DNA from: Helianthus annuus | Taxonomy: Eukaryota > Streptophyta > Magnoliopsida > Asterales > Asteraceae | Direction of reading: 5' to 3' | Length of the DNA: 64,000 nt | NCBI RefSeq assembly: GCF_002127325.2 | Contig: NC_035438.2 | Location: 89,218,385 to 89,282,384 of the forward strand | In this document: positions 45,191 to 57,538 of the stretch, piece by piece | How the letters are laid out: every line of letters begins with the position of its first letter | Position numbering within the stretch: position 1 is the first letter of the stretch | Made by a program: the position numbers and the translations under genes | Notes under the pieces: model-generated | Databases searched by the model: none | The model's input: the letters and a program-made list of their open reading frames with translations, nothing else | What the model was told of the DNA's origin: nothing

Positions 45191-45609
45191 TTTTGTAGGA
45201 TCGAGAATCGATCTAAACGAGTCTATCAGAAGAGTTCTAATCCATATCAAAGGCAGAATTCAATGATATAGACTTGGAAACAGCTTGATTCACTCTTTAA
45301 TTGTCTTGTTTATTGATTTAACACTGATACAGATCAAATGACACGTCGGCAGGAGTTCGGTACCGGAATCAGGAACCTTACAAATGAAATCACAAGCTAG
45401 GTACTTATAGGAGTGGTATTTCGCATGAAATAGATAAGAGTCATTTCGTGCGAAATGAGCAATAGCTATTTCGTACAAAATGATCTAATCATTTCGTGCG
45501 AAATCAACTTTCATCACACATCTTCTATTTTCTCGTACAACGTGTCTAGCTCTATCATTTCTAAGTACAAGACTCGATACAATACGAAGTCGATAGACAT
45601 ATGCACTAA
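45191..45609. mobile_element. Copia LTR-like fragment with TTTCGTGCGAAAT palindromes
   Basis: 45420-45510 carries several copies of ATTTCGTGCGAAATGA-type palindromes, the same motif as 63780-64000, so both probably derive from one copia family. The Athila LTR starts immediately after ACTAA at 45605-45609. Confidence 0.5.
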
Positions 45610-47345
45610 TGTGCACAAAATGCAACATATAAATTACATCAATTGTGGCATAAAACTAACCCTTTTTTAGTACTAATGTTGGAAAAAGTGTTTTTTGTCT
45701 TCCTTTTGTCATTTCAGGATTAAATGAGCTTAAATAAACAAAAGAAGCAAAAAGGCAGCTAAATCTAACATAAATACAAGAAAAGGAACAAACGTGGCAT
45801 GCCCGACCCCCTGACAACATCTTCCCAAGCAAAACAAAGAGAACAGAAGGCTGAACACGCCCCGTGCTCAGTGAGCATGGGGGCGTGCCCAAGTGTCAGC
45901 AGAAAAGACAAAGTTGTAAGCCCACCACGGGGCCGTGCTCAGCGGACACGGGGCCGTGGTCAACTATAAGATTCGCAGAATCCAGGCAAATCTTGATAGT
46001 ACAGATATGCTTCTACACACGAGGTCGTGCTCAGCGGACACGGGGGCGTGGTCAACTAATGCAGACAAACTGCAATTAATGAAGAAAGAGAGGAGGATGG
46101 ACACGAGGCCGTGCCCAATGGACATGGGGCCGTGCCCGAGCTTCTGTTCAGCCTAAAAATAAGAGTGCTTGGATCACTTGCAACTCATCCCTTGGCACAC
46201 CACCTCTCTCACACTTCACCCACCACCTACCACCATCACAACACCATCATCCATTGTCCATCATAGAGTGTGTGAGTCATCTCGGGATCCAAGATTGATC
46301 GTAAGAGTTCTTGACAATCAAAGGCCATGTTTGCCTAAGTCTCTTACATCACTTGGTGAAGACAAGTGTTTAGTGTAATACTTTTTATTTTTAATCTTTT
46401 CGCACTTTTTATTTGGTTATGTATTAATGACTTTAATAACTAGTTTCTTATGTTGAAGGTGATTCTTCCTTATCGTTTGTCCATGGTGTCTTGGCATTAT
46501 TTTACTGTCTATATAAAATAAAAGATTTTCACCATTCATATCTCCACGGTCTATATGGACATATGTTGGCTACCTGGTCGGGGGTTAAGAGAATGGTTTG
46601 GTAAGAGTCTTGCCATTGTTCAGTGTATAGATCCTGCAAAGGACCTGGGTCAAATTTAGTAGGACCTCCTTCAATACCCACCGGTATTGGATGGCGGGGG
46701 TCCAAACTCTTTGGTCCCCTCATAAGTTAAACTACTATTAATATTTTAACCCGGCTACTTAGGACTGTATCCCTGCTGACTCAGACTACTTAGCCGAGGG
46801 TAACGTCACCTTCAAAAGAGGGGCCTACCACTATATGCGTTAATAACTTAATTAATTATCTTTCAATAATCCGAACCTTTAGGATTGTATCCTTGCTGAC
46901 TCAAACTACTGGGTTGAAGGTAACGTCACCTTCAAAAGAGGGGCCTACTACAATAACTAAGATAATCTCTTAAAATGTGCAAAAGTGCGGAAATAATCAA
47001 AGGTTACACTATACACGAGTCGGAGCCAAGTGATTCATCTTGTCTATCTGTTTTTTATTTTATTTTATTTTTCAGTATTTTAGTTAGTTTTTATTTTTCT
47101 AGTTTCAAAACCTTTTTCTAACTTTTGATTTGATTAGACGTTGAGGATAAACCGGTACTAAAGCTCTTGTGTTCTTGGATGACCTCGGTATCTTGCCAAC
47201 ACTATACTACGCTCTCAATGTGTGCACTTGCCCATATGTGTGTTTGGTGTTAGTAAAATATCGTGTTTTATAAATTTAAAACTTGACTAACGTGTAAAAA
47301 GGGCTTAAAATATACTTAATTCCATATACACACCAATCCGCATCA
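45610..47345 (+). repeat. Athila LTR, copy 1
   Basis: About 1,736 bp. CACGGGG/CCGTG palindromes at 45860-46140. A short sequence (AGGATTGTATCC...ACCTTCAAAAGAGGGGCCTAC, in parts) is repeated internally at about 46765-46830 and 46880-46950. Compared with copy 2 it lacks about 12 bp near 45915. Confidence 0.92.
45860..46140. repeat. CACGGGGCCGTG palindrome cluster (LTR copy 1)
   Basis: Several ~38-bp units, each a pair of near-palindromes such as CACGGGGCCGTGCTCAGCGG followed by ACACGGGGCCGTGGTC. Similar units occur at 44780-45090, 47480-47690, 52185-52230, 53840-54040, 55660-55945 and 57270-57475. Confidence 0.85.
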
Positions 47346-47351
47346 AGTTTT

Positions 47352-47369
47352 TGGCGCCGTTGCCGGGGA
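47352..47369 (+). other. Primer-binding site of the Athila element (tRNA-Asp)
   Basis: TGGCGCCGTTGCCGGGGA matches the complement of the 18 3'-terminal bases of plant tRNA-Asp as I recall it, the known Athila primer. The downstream copy is at 57144-57161. Confidence 0.9.
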
Positions 47370-47747
47370 CACAAGGATTTTAAGAAGGCTTAAAATCTAC
47401 GGCCTAATCAGTTTTACAAAACTTTTTCAAAACACGCGCACATTTTTCTGCATTTTAGTTTAGCTTGCATTTACAGTAGCCTGAACACGGGGCCGTGTTC
47501 ATTAAACACGGGGCCGTGCTGCATATTTTTCATAAAACACCCAGATACAGAGTCTGAACACGGGGTCGTGCTCACTGAACACGTCCCCGTGCTCAACAAG
47601 ACCAGTAACTTTTACTCAAACGCCCAGATACAGACCCTGAACACGGGGTCGTGTCCACTGCACACGGGGCCGTGTCCAGCTTCTGTTTCCGTTTTTATTT
47701 TTGTTTTCTAGTCCCGAGACTCTGTTGTGGTCTGCTGAGTGATTCTT
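47370..47747 (+). other. Athila leader with palindromic units
   Basis: Untranslated leader between PBS and ORF1 with three ~40-bp units of the ACACGGGGCCGTGT type (around 47487, 47565, 47640), separated by AACGCCCAGATACAGA(C/G)-like spacers. Confidence 0.7.
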
Positions 47748-49412
47748 ATGGATCGATACTCAGGAGGCTACAACTACACCTATGAGGAGGATGATTATAG
47801 GAGAGACTATTGCACTAATTGTGGTAACCCGCACTCAGTTCAATATTACAACTCATCTCAACCATCCACTTCATACACCCATTATGAGGAGCCCAGGTAC
47901 GAGCCATCAACTTCATACACATCCTATGAAGACCAAAGGTATGAACCTTCTCCCTCATACTCATATTTTGATGAACCAAGGTATGAGCCTTTATACTCAT
48001 ACTTTGAGGAACCAAGATATGAGCCACCACCTTCATATACTTATTATGAGGAACCATGGCGTGAACAACCCATCTCATATGAGTACTATGAAGAACAAAA
48101 CTACGACCCTTATCCATCATATACTTACATTGAAGAACAGTGGTACGAACCATCTACTTCATATGAGTACTATGAGGAACCAAGGATCAAACCACCAGAT
48201 TCAAGCTTTGATGATCCCGATCCTTTCTCTATCACCGAAGTGACCGATAGGATATTAGAACACCTTAAAACTATCGAGCGATACATAAAAGAATCTCGCG
48301 CAAGGGAAGAGGAGTCCCGCAGAAGAGAAGAATTAAATAAAGAAAAGATAGTTGAAAGTGTAAAAATAGAAGAACATATAAGTGAAAAACCGACACATGA
48401 GTTAAACAACGAAAAAGGTGAGTCCGTTAACGTTAAAATTCAAGAAGAGTCTAATTTTGAAGAACTTAATCACTTGTCACCTTCTTTTGAAAATCATTGT
48501 TTAGCACCCACTCTTGCTAAGTTTTTAAAAGAGTTAAACACTAGCACTAAAATTGACGAAATGGTAAGTATTAGGTTAGCTAATGATCAAACTTCACTAA
48601 TAAAAGAAGACCCTTTTGAAATCAACATTACACCGGTTCCATGTTTTTTTCAAAATTCATTCATTAGTAATGTCACTATTGATAAAGATCTTTGTGTTAA
48701 CATAATGCCTAATTACATTTTTGAAAAATTAAGTATTAGTGATTTTTCTCCACTTCAAATACCCATTTTTCTATCCAATCGGAAAATAATAAAATCAATC
48801 GGTATAGTTGAGGATGTTTTGATTCAAACAAATCAATTGGTAATCCCAACCGACTTTGTCATCCTTAATGACGCTCCTCTAGTGTTGGGACGACCTTTTG
48901 TAAAACCTCACGAAGCTTTGAACAACCGGAAGTACAACAATCTACCTCTTCAATTAGGGGCATTCAAAAGGAGCATAGATCTTGAGCGCTCAATGAAATA
49001 TCCTTTTGGCAATAATGACCCCCTAATTGAAGATGAAGATGAACCACCCAATACAAGTAAAAAGATGGACCACTTTGTTGAAGAAGAGGTCGCCATAGAA
49101 CAAACTTTTAAAGTTCTTGATCAAAATGAGCAACCAAATAAGGAGTCTCCTAAAGACCCACCTCTTGAGCTCAAAGAACTTCCGAAAGGTTTGGAATATG
49201 CTTTTCTAGACAAGGATGGTAAATCTCCTATAATTATTTCGTCTAAATTAAGTAGTATAGAAAAAGAAAAATTAATTAAAATCTTGAAAAAACACAAAAA
49301 TGCGATCGCTTGGAAGCTTGTAGATATTAAAGGAATAAGTCCTTCCATGTGCACGCACAAAATTTTAATGAACGATGACTACAAATCAGTATACAACCAC
49401 AACGTAGAGTAA
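47748..49412 (+). pseudogene. Athila ORF1: tyrosine-rich repeat protein leading into protease
   Basis: Starts at ATG 47748 (MDRYSGGYNYTYEEDDY). Residues ~15-150 are about eight imperfect repeats of a Tyr/Glu/Pro unit (SYTYYEEPRYEP). A charged coiled-coil-like segment follows (ITEVTDRILEHLKTIERYIK, EESRRREEL). The second half resembles the Athila/Ty3 protease region (INIMPNYIFEKL, IGIVEDVLIQTNQLVIPTDFVIL, LGRPFVKPH). The catalytic Asp motif is not recognisable where expected (IDKDLCVNIMPN instead of D-[TLS]-GAS). No retrotransposon capsid domain is seen. A one-base frameshift near 49395 separates it from RT. Confidence 0.75.
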
Positions 49413-52064
49413 ATCCAAATGTCCAAGAAGTGGTTAAAAACGAAGTCATCAAATTACTTGACGCCGGAGTTATTTATCCTATCTCCGATAGTCCTTGGGT
49501 AAGTCCCGTTCAAGTAGTTCCAAAGAAAGGAGGTATGACGGTAATAACTAACGAAAAGAATGAATTAATACCAACGAGAACCGTCACAGGATGGAGAGTA
49601 TGTATAGACTATAGACGGTTAAATGAAGCAACAAGGAAAGATCACTTTCCTTTGCCCTTTATTGACCAAATGTTAGAAAGATTTTCCGATCATAAATTTT
49701 ATTTTTTTTTTGGATGGTTTTTCAGGTTACTTTCAAATCCCAATAGCGCCCGAAGACTAAGAAAAGACAACATTCACATGTCCCTATGGAACTTTTGCTT
49801 ATCGACGCATGCCATTCGGTCTATGTAATGCCCCCGCAACATTCCAATGTTGCGTGGTGGCCATCTTCCATGACATGATAGAAAAGACAATGGAAGTCTT
49901 CATGGACGACTTTTCTATCTTTGGAGATTCATACGACCAATGCCTCGATAACCTCGAATGAATGCTATCCCGATGTGAGGAAACTAACCTCACCCTTAAT
50001 TGGGAAAAATGCCATTTCATGGTAACGGAGGGAATAGTACTCGGTCACAAGATCTCAAGCGAAGGAATGGAAGTTGATCGAGCCAAAATAGACACTATTT
50101 CTCGATTACCTCCACCATCCTCCGTTAGAGCAATCAGAAGTTTCTTAGGGAATGCCGGATTCTATAGATGGTTTATCAAGGACTTTTCAAAAATTTCAAG
50201 ACCTCTAACAAAATTTCTTGAAAAAGATGCCCCTTTCATCTTTGACAAGGATTGCAATCAAGCATTTCTAACCCTTAAGGAAATGCTAGTCAATGCACCT
50301 ATCATGATAGCGCCTGATTGGAAATTACCTTTCGAAATCATGTGTCATGCAAGTGACTTTGCAGTTGGAGCAGTCTTGGGACAAAGATAAGAAAAGCATT
50401 TTCACCCAATTTATTATGCTAGTAAAACACTTAATGATGCACAAGAAAATTACACAACAACTGAAAAAGAGTTACTAGATGTGGTATTTGCTTTTGATAA
50501 ATTTCGTTCTTAACTTGGTCTTTCTAAAACAATAGTCTATACAGATCATGCAGCCATTCGATACCTTTTCAAGATACAGGATGCTAAACCCCGTTTGATT
50601 CGGTGGATTCTACTCCTCCAAGAATTTGATATTGAAATCAAAGACAAAATAGGAGCAGAAAACACCGCAGCAGATCATCTTTCACGCCTGGAAGACCCAG
50701 CTTTGGAGATAACCAGGGACGAGCAAATCAACGAAAAATTTCCAACGGAGTCCCTAGAGATGGTGGAATATAGAGAAGAACCATGGTATGCGAACTATGC
50801 TAACTACTTAGCTAGCGGCATAGTCGCCAAAGGATGGCCACATCACCAAAGAAAAAAAGTCTTTGCTGATGTAAAGCATTACTTTTGGGAAGATCCTTAT
50901 CTTTTCAAAATGTGTGCCGACCAACTCATCCGACATTGCGTACATGGTACCGAAGCTCGAAGAATTCTCCGCCATTGTCATGAAGGTCCATACGGAGGAC
51001 ATCATGGTGCCGCCAATACCGCACGAAAGGTATTTGATTTAGGATTTTATTGGCCTTCCATTTAAAAAGACGCCCAAAATCTTGTCAAGACATGTGACGC
51101 CTGCCAAAGATCAGGTAATATTTCTTCCAAAAACGAAATGCCACAAAATGGCATTCTTGTTTGTGAAATTTTTGATGTGTGGGGACTCGACTTCATGGGA
51201 CCTTTCCCAACATCGAAAGGAAACAAATATATACTTGTGGCGGTCGATTACTTGCCTAAATGGGCCGAGGCCGAGGTACTTCCAACAAATGATGGAAGAG
51301 TTATGGTAAGATTTCTGAAAAAATTATTCTCTCATTTTGGAACACCTAAAGCATTAATAAGTGATAGAGGTACCCATTTTTGTAATCATCAACTTGAAAA
51401 AATCTTAACAAGATATGGGGTCTATCACCGGGTCTCAACAGCATATCACCCTCAAACAAACGGACAAGCCGAAGTGACTAATAGAGGTTTAAAACGAATA
51501 CTTGAAAAAACCGTAGGGTTAAATAAAAAGGAATGGGTTGATAAATTAGATGACGCTTTATGGGCTTTTCGAACTGCTTATAAAACAACAATAGGTACAA
51601 CCCCACATAAGCTTGTCTATGGAAAAAGCTGTCACCTGCCGGTAGAAATAGCTCACAAGGCCTACTGGGCAATTAAAAATGTAAACTTAGATTTAGAATT
51701 TGCACGTAAAAATCGATTTTGTCAATTAAATGAATTAGACGAATTAAGGAATTATGCATACTCTAACTCTGAAATTTATAAGGAAAGAATGAAAAATTTG
51801 CATGACAAACATATTAAGCCTAATGAATTTCGAGTAGGAGATCAAGTTCTTTTGTTTAATTCACGACTCCGATTATTTCCTGGAAAATTAAAGTCTAGGT
51901 AGTCAGGACCTTTTTCTATCACCCATATTTTCCCACACGGTGCAATAGAAATTAAATCTCGGAATGGAATTCCATTCAAAGTCAATAGCCAACGGCTGAA
52001 ACTCTACCAAGTATTCATTGAGGATGAGGAAGAAGAAATCTCGCTTCAAACGGTCGAAGAGTAA
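49413..52064 (+). pseudogene. pol: Athila RT, RNase H and integrase, multiply broken
   Basis: RT begins VVKNEVIKLLDAGVIYPISD and has WRVCIDYRRLNEATRKDHFPLPFID. A frameshift in the T-run near 49690 and stops near 49760 and 49960 break the palm; the catalytic FMDD box is intact near 49903. RNase H (FEIMCHASDFAVGAVLGQR, stop near 50388; [23 protein letters not shown]) is followed by integrase: HHCC finger ([12 protein letters not shown]...TCDACQRS) with a stop at 51063, D in [10 protein letters not shown] in ISDRGTHF, E in [13 protein letters not shown] stop near 51900 precedes the last 55 residues. At least six lesions; the original order is clear. Confidence 0.88.
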
Positions 52065-52361
52065 AAGCATCAACACCATACTTGGTAAGTTACGAACAAG
52101 CGGATAAACATCGAAACCGGTAAGTCTTCTAACCAAGTTTTGGGAAAACATGGCACTCACACGAGCACTAAAAAAACAAAACTTTGCTCAGCACGGGGCT
52201 GTGTCCACTGGACACGGGGCCGTGTCCGCGCAACTGTCGGGATAAAACCCTTTTCAAAACAGTTTCTTCATTTCAACACACCCCGTTTCCCCACAAAACG
52301 CTCTGGACCAGGCGATTTTCCGCAGAAATTCGACGTCTCCCCTCGTTCTAACAACATCAAG
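52065..52361 (+). other. Spacer between Athila pol and ORF3
   Basis: Contains one CACGGGG...CCGTGTCC palindromic unit at 52185-52230. No separate gene. Confidence 0.5.
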
Positions 52362-53519
52362 ATGTCGAAGAAGTTCACAAGGTTCAACGCAAATGAGCTC
52401 GATGCTAGAGCAAGATATGACGTACTTCAAACAAGACCGGAAGAATACCCAAGACAAGTGTGCACGGATCTCTTAGCCATGCTGAACCAACTTGACCGGT
52501 TCAACAACCTCGTTACCGGCCCACTAAGGATTGCCCTAACTACTCGACATCGCTCCGTCCACGAGTGCACTATGGAATTCTATACCACCTTCACGTTCAA
52601 TTCAAGGTGCGACCCATTTGACAATGATGGGGTGGCATTCTGATGTGGTGGAACTAGGTACTCGATTTCGATGGCACAATTTGGGTCGATAGTTGGGCTG
52701 TATACGGAGGAAGATTTGGGTAATGAAGAAAATACCGGAGGGGTGCGAGAGTTGGATGAGAATGAACGCCAAGCCGCGTGGGCTCAGATTGGTGAAGGGC
52801 ACTACAACCCAAGCAGCACTAAGAGTACTAAGTTGAGGGACCCATTCTACCGATACATCCATAGGGTCCTCGGTTACTCTCTTAGCCAAAGGTATGATAG
52901 CGGTGGCGTTGTTGGGTTGAGAGATTTGATAGTCCTTCACTGCATTCATACCCAAAGACCCCTCGATGTTTCGTATCTCCTGCTCAGAAACATGCATTGG
53001 AACTGGCTTGCTACTCCACCAACCCCTATCTTCTTCGGGGGGTGGATATACCGTCTCTTCAAGCACTTCGTGAACATACCTAGGTCTTTCAAAAGGAGCC
53101 CATGGTCGGGAAGAGTGGATGTACACATCTGCCGATCCATGAACCTAATCTATGAGGCTGAAGACGGGTCGGTTAGCTTCAAGAGGATGCAAGGGCATGC
53201 ATGGAACCCGCAAGAGGCACTAGTCCTTCACGCTCCACAGTTTCAACAACCTCCCAATTACCAATACCAGCCTCATGGTGATCTGGGCCAATCCTCCTCA
53301 CAAGGAGGTGGTTTTCCTAACTTTCAAAGTTTACATGATCTGTTGCAGGAAAACCTTATGTGCACTAGGAACACCTACAACCTCGCCAACAATACATACA
53401 ACCGGGTCGGAGCCATTGAGAGAAACATCTCCGATATCCAAGATGACATCGGAAGCATTCGGGAGTACATGGCGGGGCATGAAGGAGGAGGTGATGACGA
53501 GGATGAGGACATGGACTAG
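52362..53519 (+). pseudogene. Athila ORF3 (env-position / 'retrotransposon Orf1'-like protein)
   Basis: Starts at ATG 52362 (MSKKFTRFNANELDARARYD). One in-frame TGA (52641-52643) splits it; the same frame continues to 53519. The segments TMEFYTTFTFNSRCDPFDND, MAQFGSIVGLYTEEDL and LRDPFYRYIHRVLGYSLSQR recall the plant family annotated 'Arabidopsis retrotransposon Orf1' (Pfam ATHILA ORF-1, by recollection), often found with Athila elements; its function is unknown. No signal peptide or transmembrane span is obvious, so an envelope role is not supported by sequence. The C-terminus is Gln/Asn-rich, then acidic (GGGDDEDEDMD). The TGA fits a CGA-to-TGA change. Confidence 0.7.
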
Positions 53520-55419
53520 GCGGGTGGAGTAGGAGCAGGAGCAGCTGGTTGGTAATCCCACAGGTTAACCCCCCTTTTTCTATCGAACAATTTCCGGCCT
53601 GCGTGCCGAGTGTTGAACAATTTACTTTCCCTTTTACTCTTTTTTTTCTGCTTTTGTTTTTATTTTTAACTTTGTGGTTTGGATGTTAAACTTGGTAATC
53701 TAGGATGTTTGCTATGGTTTGGTGTGGTGTTTATTGATAGAACAGGTACATACGAGGCTTAGAGTAATAAACATTAGTATTACTAAAGCCGGGACAGGAA
53801 AACCAGATTCAGAAACCTGTTTTTCACCTTTGCAGATTGTCTACACGGGGTCGTGTCCGGCCGACACGCCCCCGTGCCCACCTCCCAGATCTGCTGTTTG
53901 TTTAAATTCTGCAGATTTTTGCCAGACACGGGGTCGTGCCCAGCCAACACGCCCCTGTGTCCACCTTCTGTAAGTTTTCATTACTGGCACTCTGAACACG
54001 TGGCCGTGTTCACCCGACACGAGGCCGTGTCCAGACCACCAGTAACACAAATTTTTGCTTTTCACACCTTTTTATACATTCAATCAACCTAAAAACTTAT
54101 TTTTGGGACACATTGAGGACAACGTGTAATTTAAGTGTGGGGGGATGCTAAAACCTTGAAGCTTGCAAGTCCTAATTAACAAGCCTTACACAAAACTCTA
54201 TTGGAACCGCTAATCACCCCAAAAATTTTTTTTTCAAAAAAATTTTCATTTTTTTACTTGTCTAAGTTTAAGTTGGGAATTTCAAAATTCTAGAAAGGTT
54301 CTATTTTCATAAATTTACAACCGATAGCGCCGTGATAAAAAGAACCAAAATAAGAAAATTATGAAACGGCATAACAAAGTTAGTTAAAATTTGATTATAT
54401 ATACTTGATCACATAAAAAACCCATTCCCACAAAAGTGTGTTTTGAGCCTCTATTGAGCATACAAATACATATCTTTAAACTAAATGCTCATTTTTCGTT
54501 TCTTATGTGAATACCCGCTTGGTTCTTACAACTCTAGAACTTGCCACGACGATACATTCCCGGTCCTTACCAACTTAAACCCGAGTAAGTAAATGATGGA
54601 GGCATTAGGACTAACCCTTTTTATTTCAACACCATTATTTTTTTTTACCACCTACCCAAAATCCCCCTAGTTAACCCCTTTGAGCCTAAACCTTTTCGTT
54701 TCTTAACCCAATTCAAGCACCCTTTTACCCACCTAAACCTTTTTCCTTTTAAACCCTTTATTTTTAGTAGCAAAGCTTGGTTTTTCTTATGACTTTAACA
54801 AAAAAAATTTTGAGGATGAAGCCAAAGAAATAAACAAACAAGTTTATCAAAAACAACTTTGTTTGAAAGAAATGCTTCATCAAAATAAAAAGTTTTGAAA
54901 ATATCAAGTCTTACGAAAACCGACGTTTTTTACGCTTTTCGCCCGTTTACTAACAACTAACCCAATCACCCACCTTTAACCCAAGCCTAACCCTTCACCC
55001 AAAAGTCCTCTTGATATTTACAAAGGTATATAGTTAAAAAGGAGGAGGATTGATTGCTTGGCAAACTTATGGTAGGAATATGTTCCATGCCGCTCTCGAG
55101 TGATTCACTAAAAATACACCTTCGGCCGAGTGTTGAGTTATCCCCCGTGAGGTATTTAAACTTGTATATAAATGGAATTTTAGAAAAGGCATGTTATGCC
55201 CTAATAAGTAATTTATCTTATGAAACGTTTTTAATAAATCATGACGAATAGGATTGTAAATAAATAAAAATAAAACTTAATAACGAATTTTGGAAATCCC
55301 GATACTCTATGACAAGCTCATAAACCTTCTCTTCTACCCATTCCATTAGGGAGTGTAAAGCCACATTAACAAGAGTTTTGCTTGAGCACAAGCAAAGATT
55401 CAAGTGTGGGGGTATTTGT
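53520..55419 (+). other. Athila 3' untranslated region
   Basis: Non-coding. Three CACGGGGTCGTG-type palindromic units at 53840-54040, then AT-rich DNA. A purine tract AAGTGTGGGGGG occurs at about 54137, and a second (CAAGTGTGGGGG) at 55401-55412, just before the LTR; the latter is the likely PPT and the former an internal copy. Confidence 0.65.
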
Positions 55420-57137
55420 TGTGCACAAAATGCAACATATAAATTACATCAATTGTGGCATAAAACTAACCCTTTTTAGTACTAATGTTGGAAAAAGTGT
55501 GTTCTTGTCTTCCTTTTGTATTTTCAGGATTAAATGAGCTCAAATAAACAAAAGAAGCAAAAAGGCAGCTAAATCTAACATAAATACAAGAAAAGGAACA
55601 AACGTGGCATGCCCGACCCCCTGACAGCATCTTCCCAAGCAAAACAAAGAGAACAGAAGGCTGAACACGCCCCCAGCTCAGTGAGCACGGGGGGCGTGCC
55701 CAAGTGTCAGCAGAAAAGACAAAGTTGTAGAAGCTTCTATCGCCCACCACGGGGTCGTGCTCAGCGGACACGGGGCCGTGATCAACTATAAGATTCGCAG
55801 AATCCAGGCAAATCTTGATAGTACAGATATGCTTCTGCACACGGGGTCGTGCTCAGCGGACATGGGGGCGTGGTCAACTAATGCAGACAAACTGCAATTA
55901 ATGAAGAAAGAGAGGAGGATGGACACGGGGCCGTGCCCGAGCTTCTGTTCAGCCTATAAATAAGAGTGCTTGGATCACTTGCAACTCATCCCTTGGCACA
56001 CCACCTCTCTCACACTTCACCCACCACCCACCACCATCACAACACCATCTTCCATTGTCCATCATAGAGTGTGTGAGTCGTCTCGGGATCCAAGATTGAT
56101 TGTAAAAGTTCTTGACAATCAAAGGCCATGTTTGCCTAAGTCTCTTACATCACTTGGTGAAGACAAGTGTTTAGTGTAATACTTTTTATTTTTAATCTTT
56201 TCGCACTTTTTATTTGGTTATGTATTAATGACTTTAATAACTAGTTTCTTATGTTGAAGGTGATTCTTCCTTATCGTTTGTCCGTGGTGTCTTGGCATTA
56301 CTTTACTGTCTATATAAAATAAATGATTTTCACCATTCATATCTCCACGGTCTATATGGAGATATGTTGGCTACCTGGTCGGGGGTTAAGAGAATGGTTT
56401 GGTAAGAGTCTTGCCATTGTTCAGTGTATAGATCCTGCAAAGGACCTGGGTCAAATTTAGTTGGACCTCCTTCAATACCCACCGGTATTGGATGGCGGGG
56501 GTCCAAACTCTTTGATCCCCTCATAAGTTAAACTACTATTAATATTTTAACCCAGCTACTTAGGACTGTATCCCTGCTGACTCAGACTACTTAGCCGAGG
56601 GTAACGTCACCTTCAAAAGAGGGGCCTACCACTATATGCATTAATAACTTAATTAATTATCTTTCAATAATCCGAACCTTTAGGATTGTATCCTTGCTAA
56701 CTCAAACTACTGGGTTGAGGGTAACGTCACTTTCAAAAAAGGGGCCTACTACAATAACTAAGATAATCTCTTAAAATGTGCAAAAGTGCGGAAATAATCA
56801 AAGGTTACACTATACACGAGTCGGAGCCAAGTGATTCATCTTGTCTATCTGTTTTTTATTTTATTTTATTTTTCAGTATTTTAGTTAGTTTTTATTTTTC
56901 TAGTTTTTTCTAACTTCTGATTTGATTAGACGTTGAGGATAAACCGGTACTAAAGCTCTTGTGTCCTTGGACGACCTCGGCATCTTGCCAACACTATACT
57001 GCGCTCACGATGGGTGCACTTGCCCATATGTGTGTTTGGTGTTAGTAAAATATCATGTTTTATAAATTTAAAACTTGACTAACGTGTAAAAAGGGCTTAA
57101 AATATACTTAATTCCATATACACACCAATCCGCATCA
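55420..57137 (+). repeat. Athila LTR, copy 2
   Basis: About 1,718 bp, close to copy 1 but with scattered substitutions and small indels. It carries the palindrome cluster at 55660-55945. It serves as both the 3' LTR of the first internal region and the apparent 5' LTR of the second. Confidence 0.92.
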
Positions 57138-57143
57138 AGTTTT

Positions 57144-57161
57144 TGGCGCCGTTGCCGGGGA
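57144..57161 (+). other. Second Athila PBS
   Basis: TGGCGCCGTTGCCGGGGA again, correctly spaced after LTR copy 2, showing that a second internal region starts here. Confidence 0.9.
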
Positions 57162-57538
57162 CACAAGGATTTTAAGAAAGCTTAAAATCGACGGTCTAAT
57201 CGGTTTTACAAAACTTTTTCAAAACGCGCGCACATTTTTCTACATTTTAGTTTAGCTTGCATTTACAGTAGCCTGAACACGGGGCCGTGTTCATTGAACA
57301 CGGGGCCGTGCTGCATATTTTTCATAAAACACCAAGATACAGAGTCTGAACACGGGGCGTGCTCACTGAACACGCCCCCATGCTCAACAAGACCAGTAAC
57401 TTTTACTCAAACGCCCAGATACAGACCCTGAACACGAGGCCGTGTCCACTGCACACGGGGCCGTGTCCAGGTTCTGTTTCCGTTTTTATTTTTGTTTTCT
57501 GGTCCCGAGACTCTGTTGTGGTCTGCTGAGTGATTCTT

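Noticed and set aside
52602..53126. Minus-strand 174-codon ORF opposite Athila ORF3
   Set aside because: Antisense shadow of ORF3; crosses its stop codon and shows no family resemblance.
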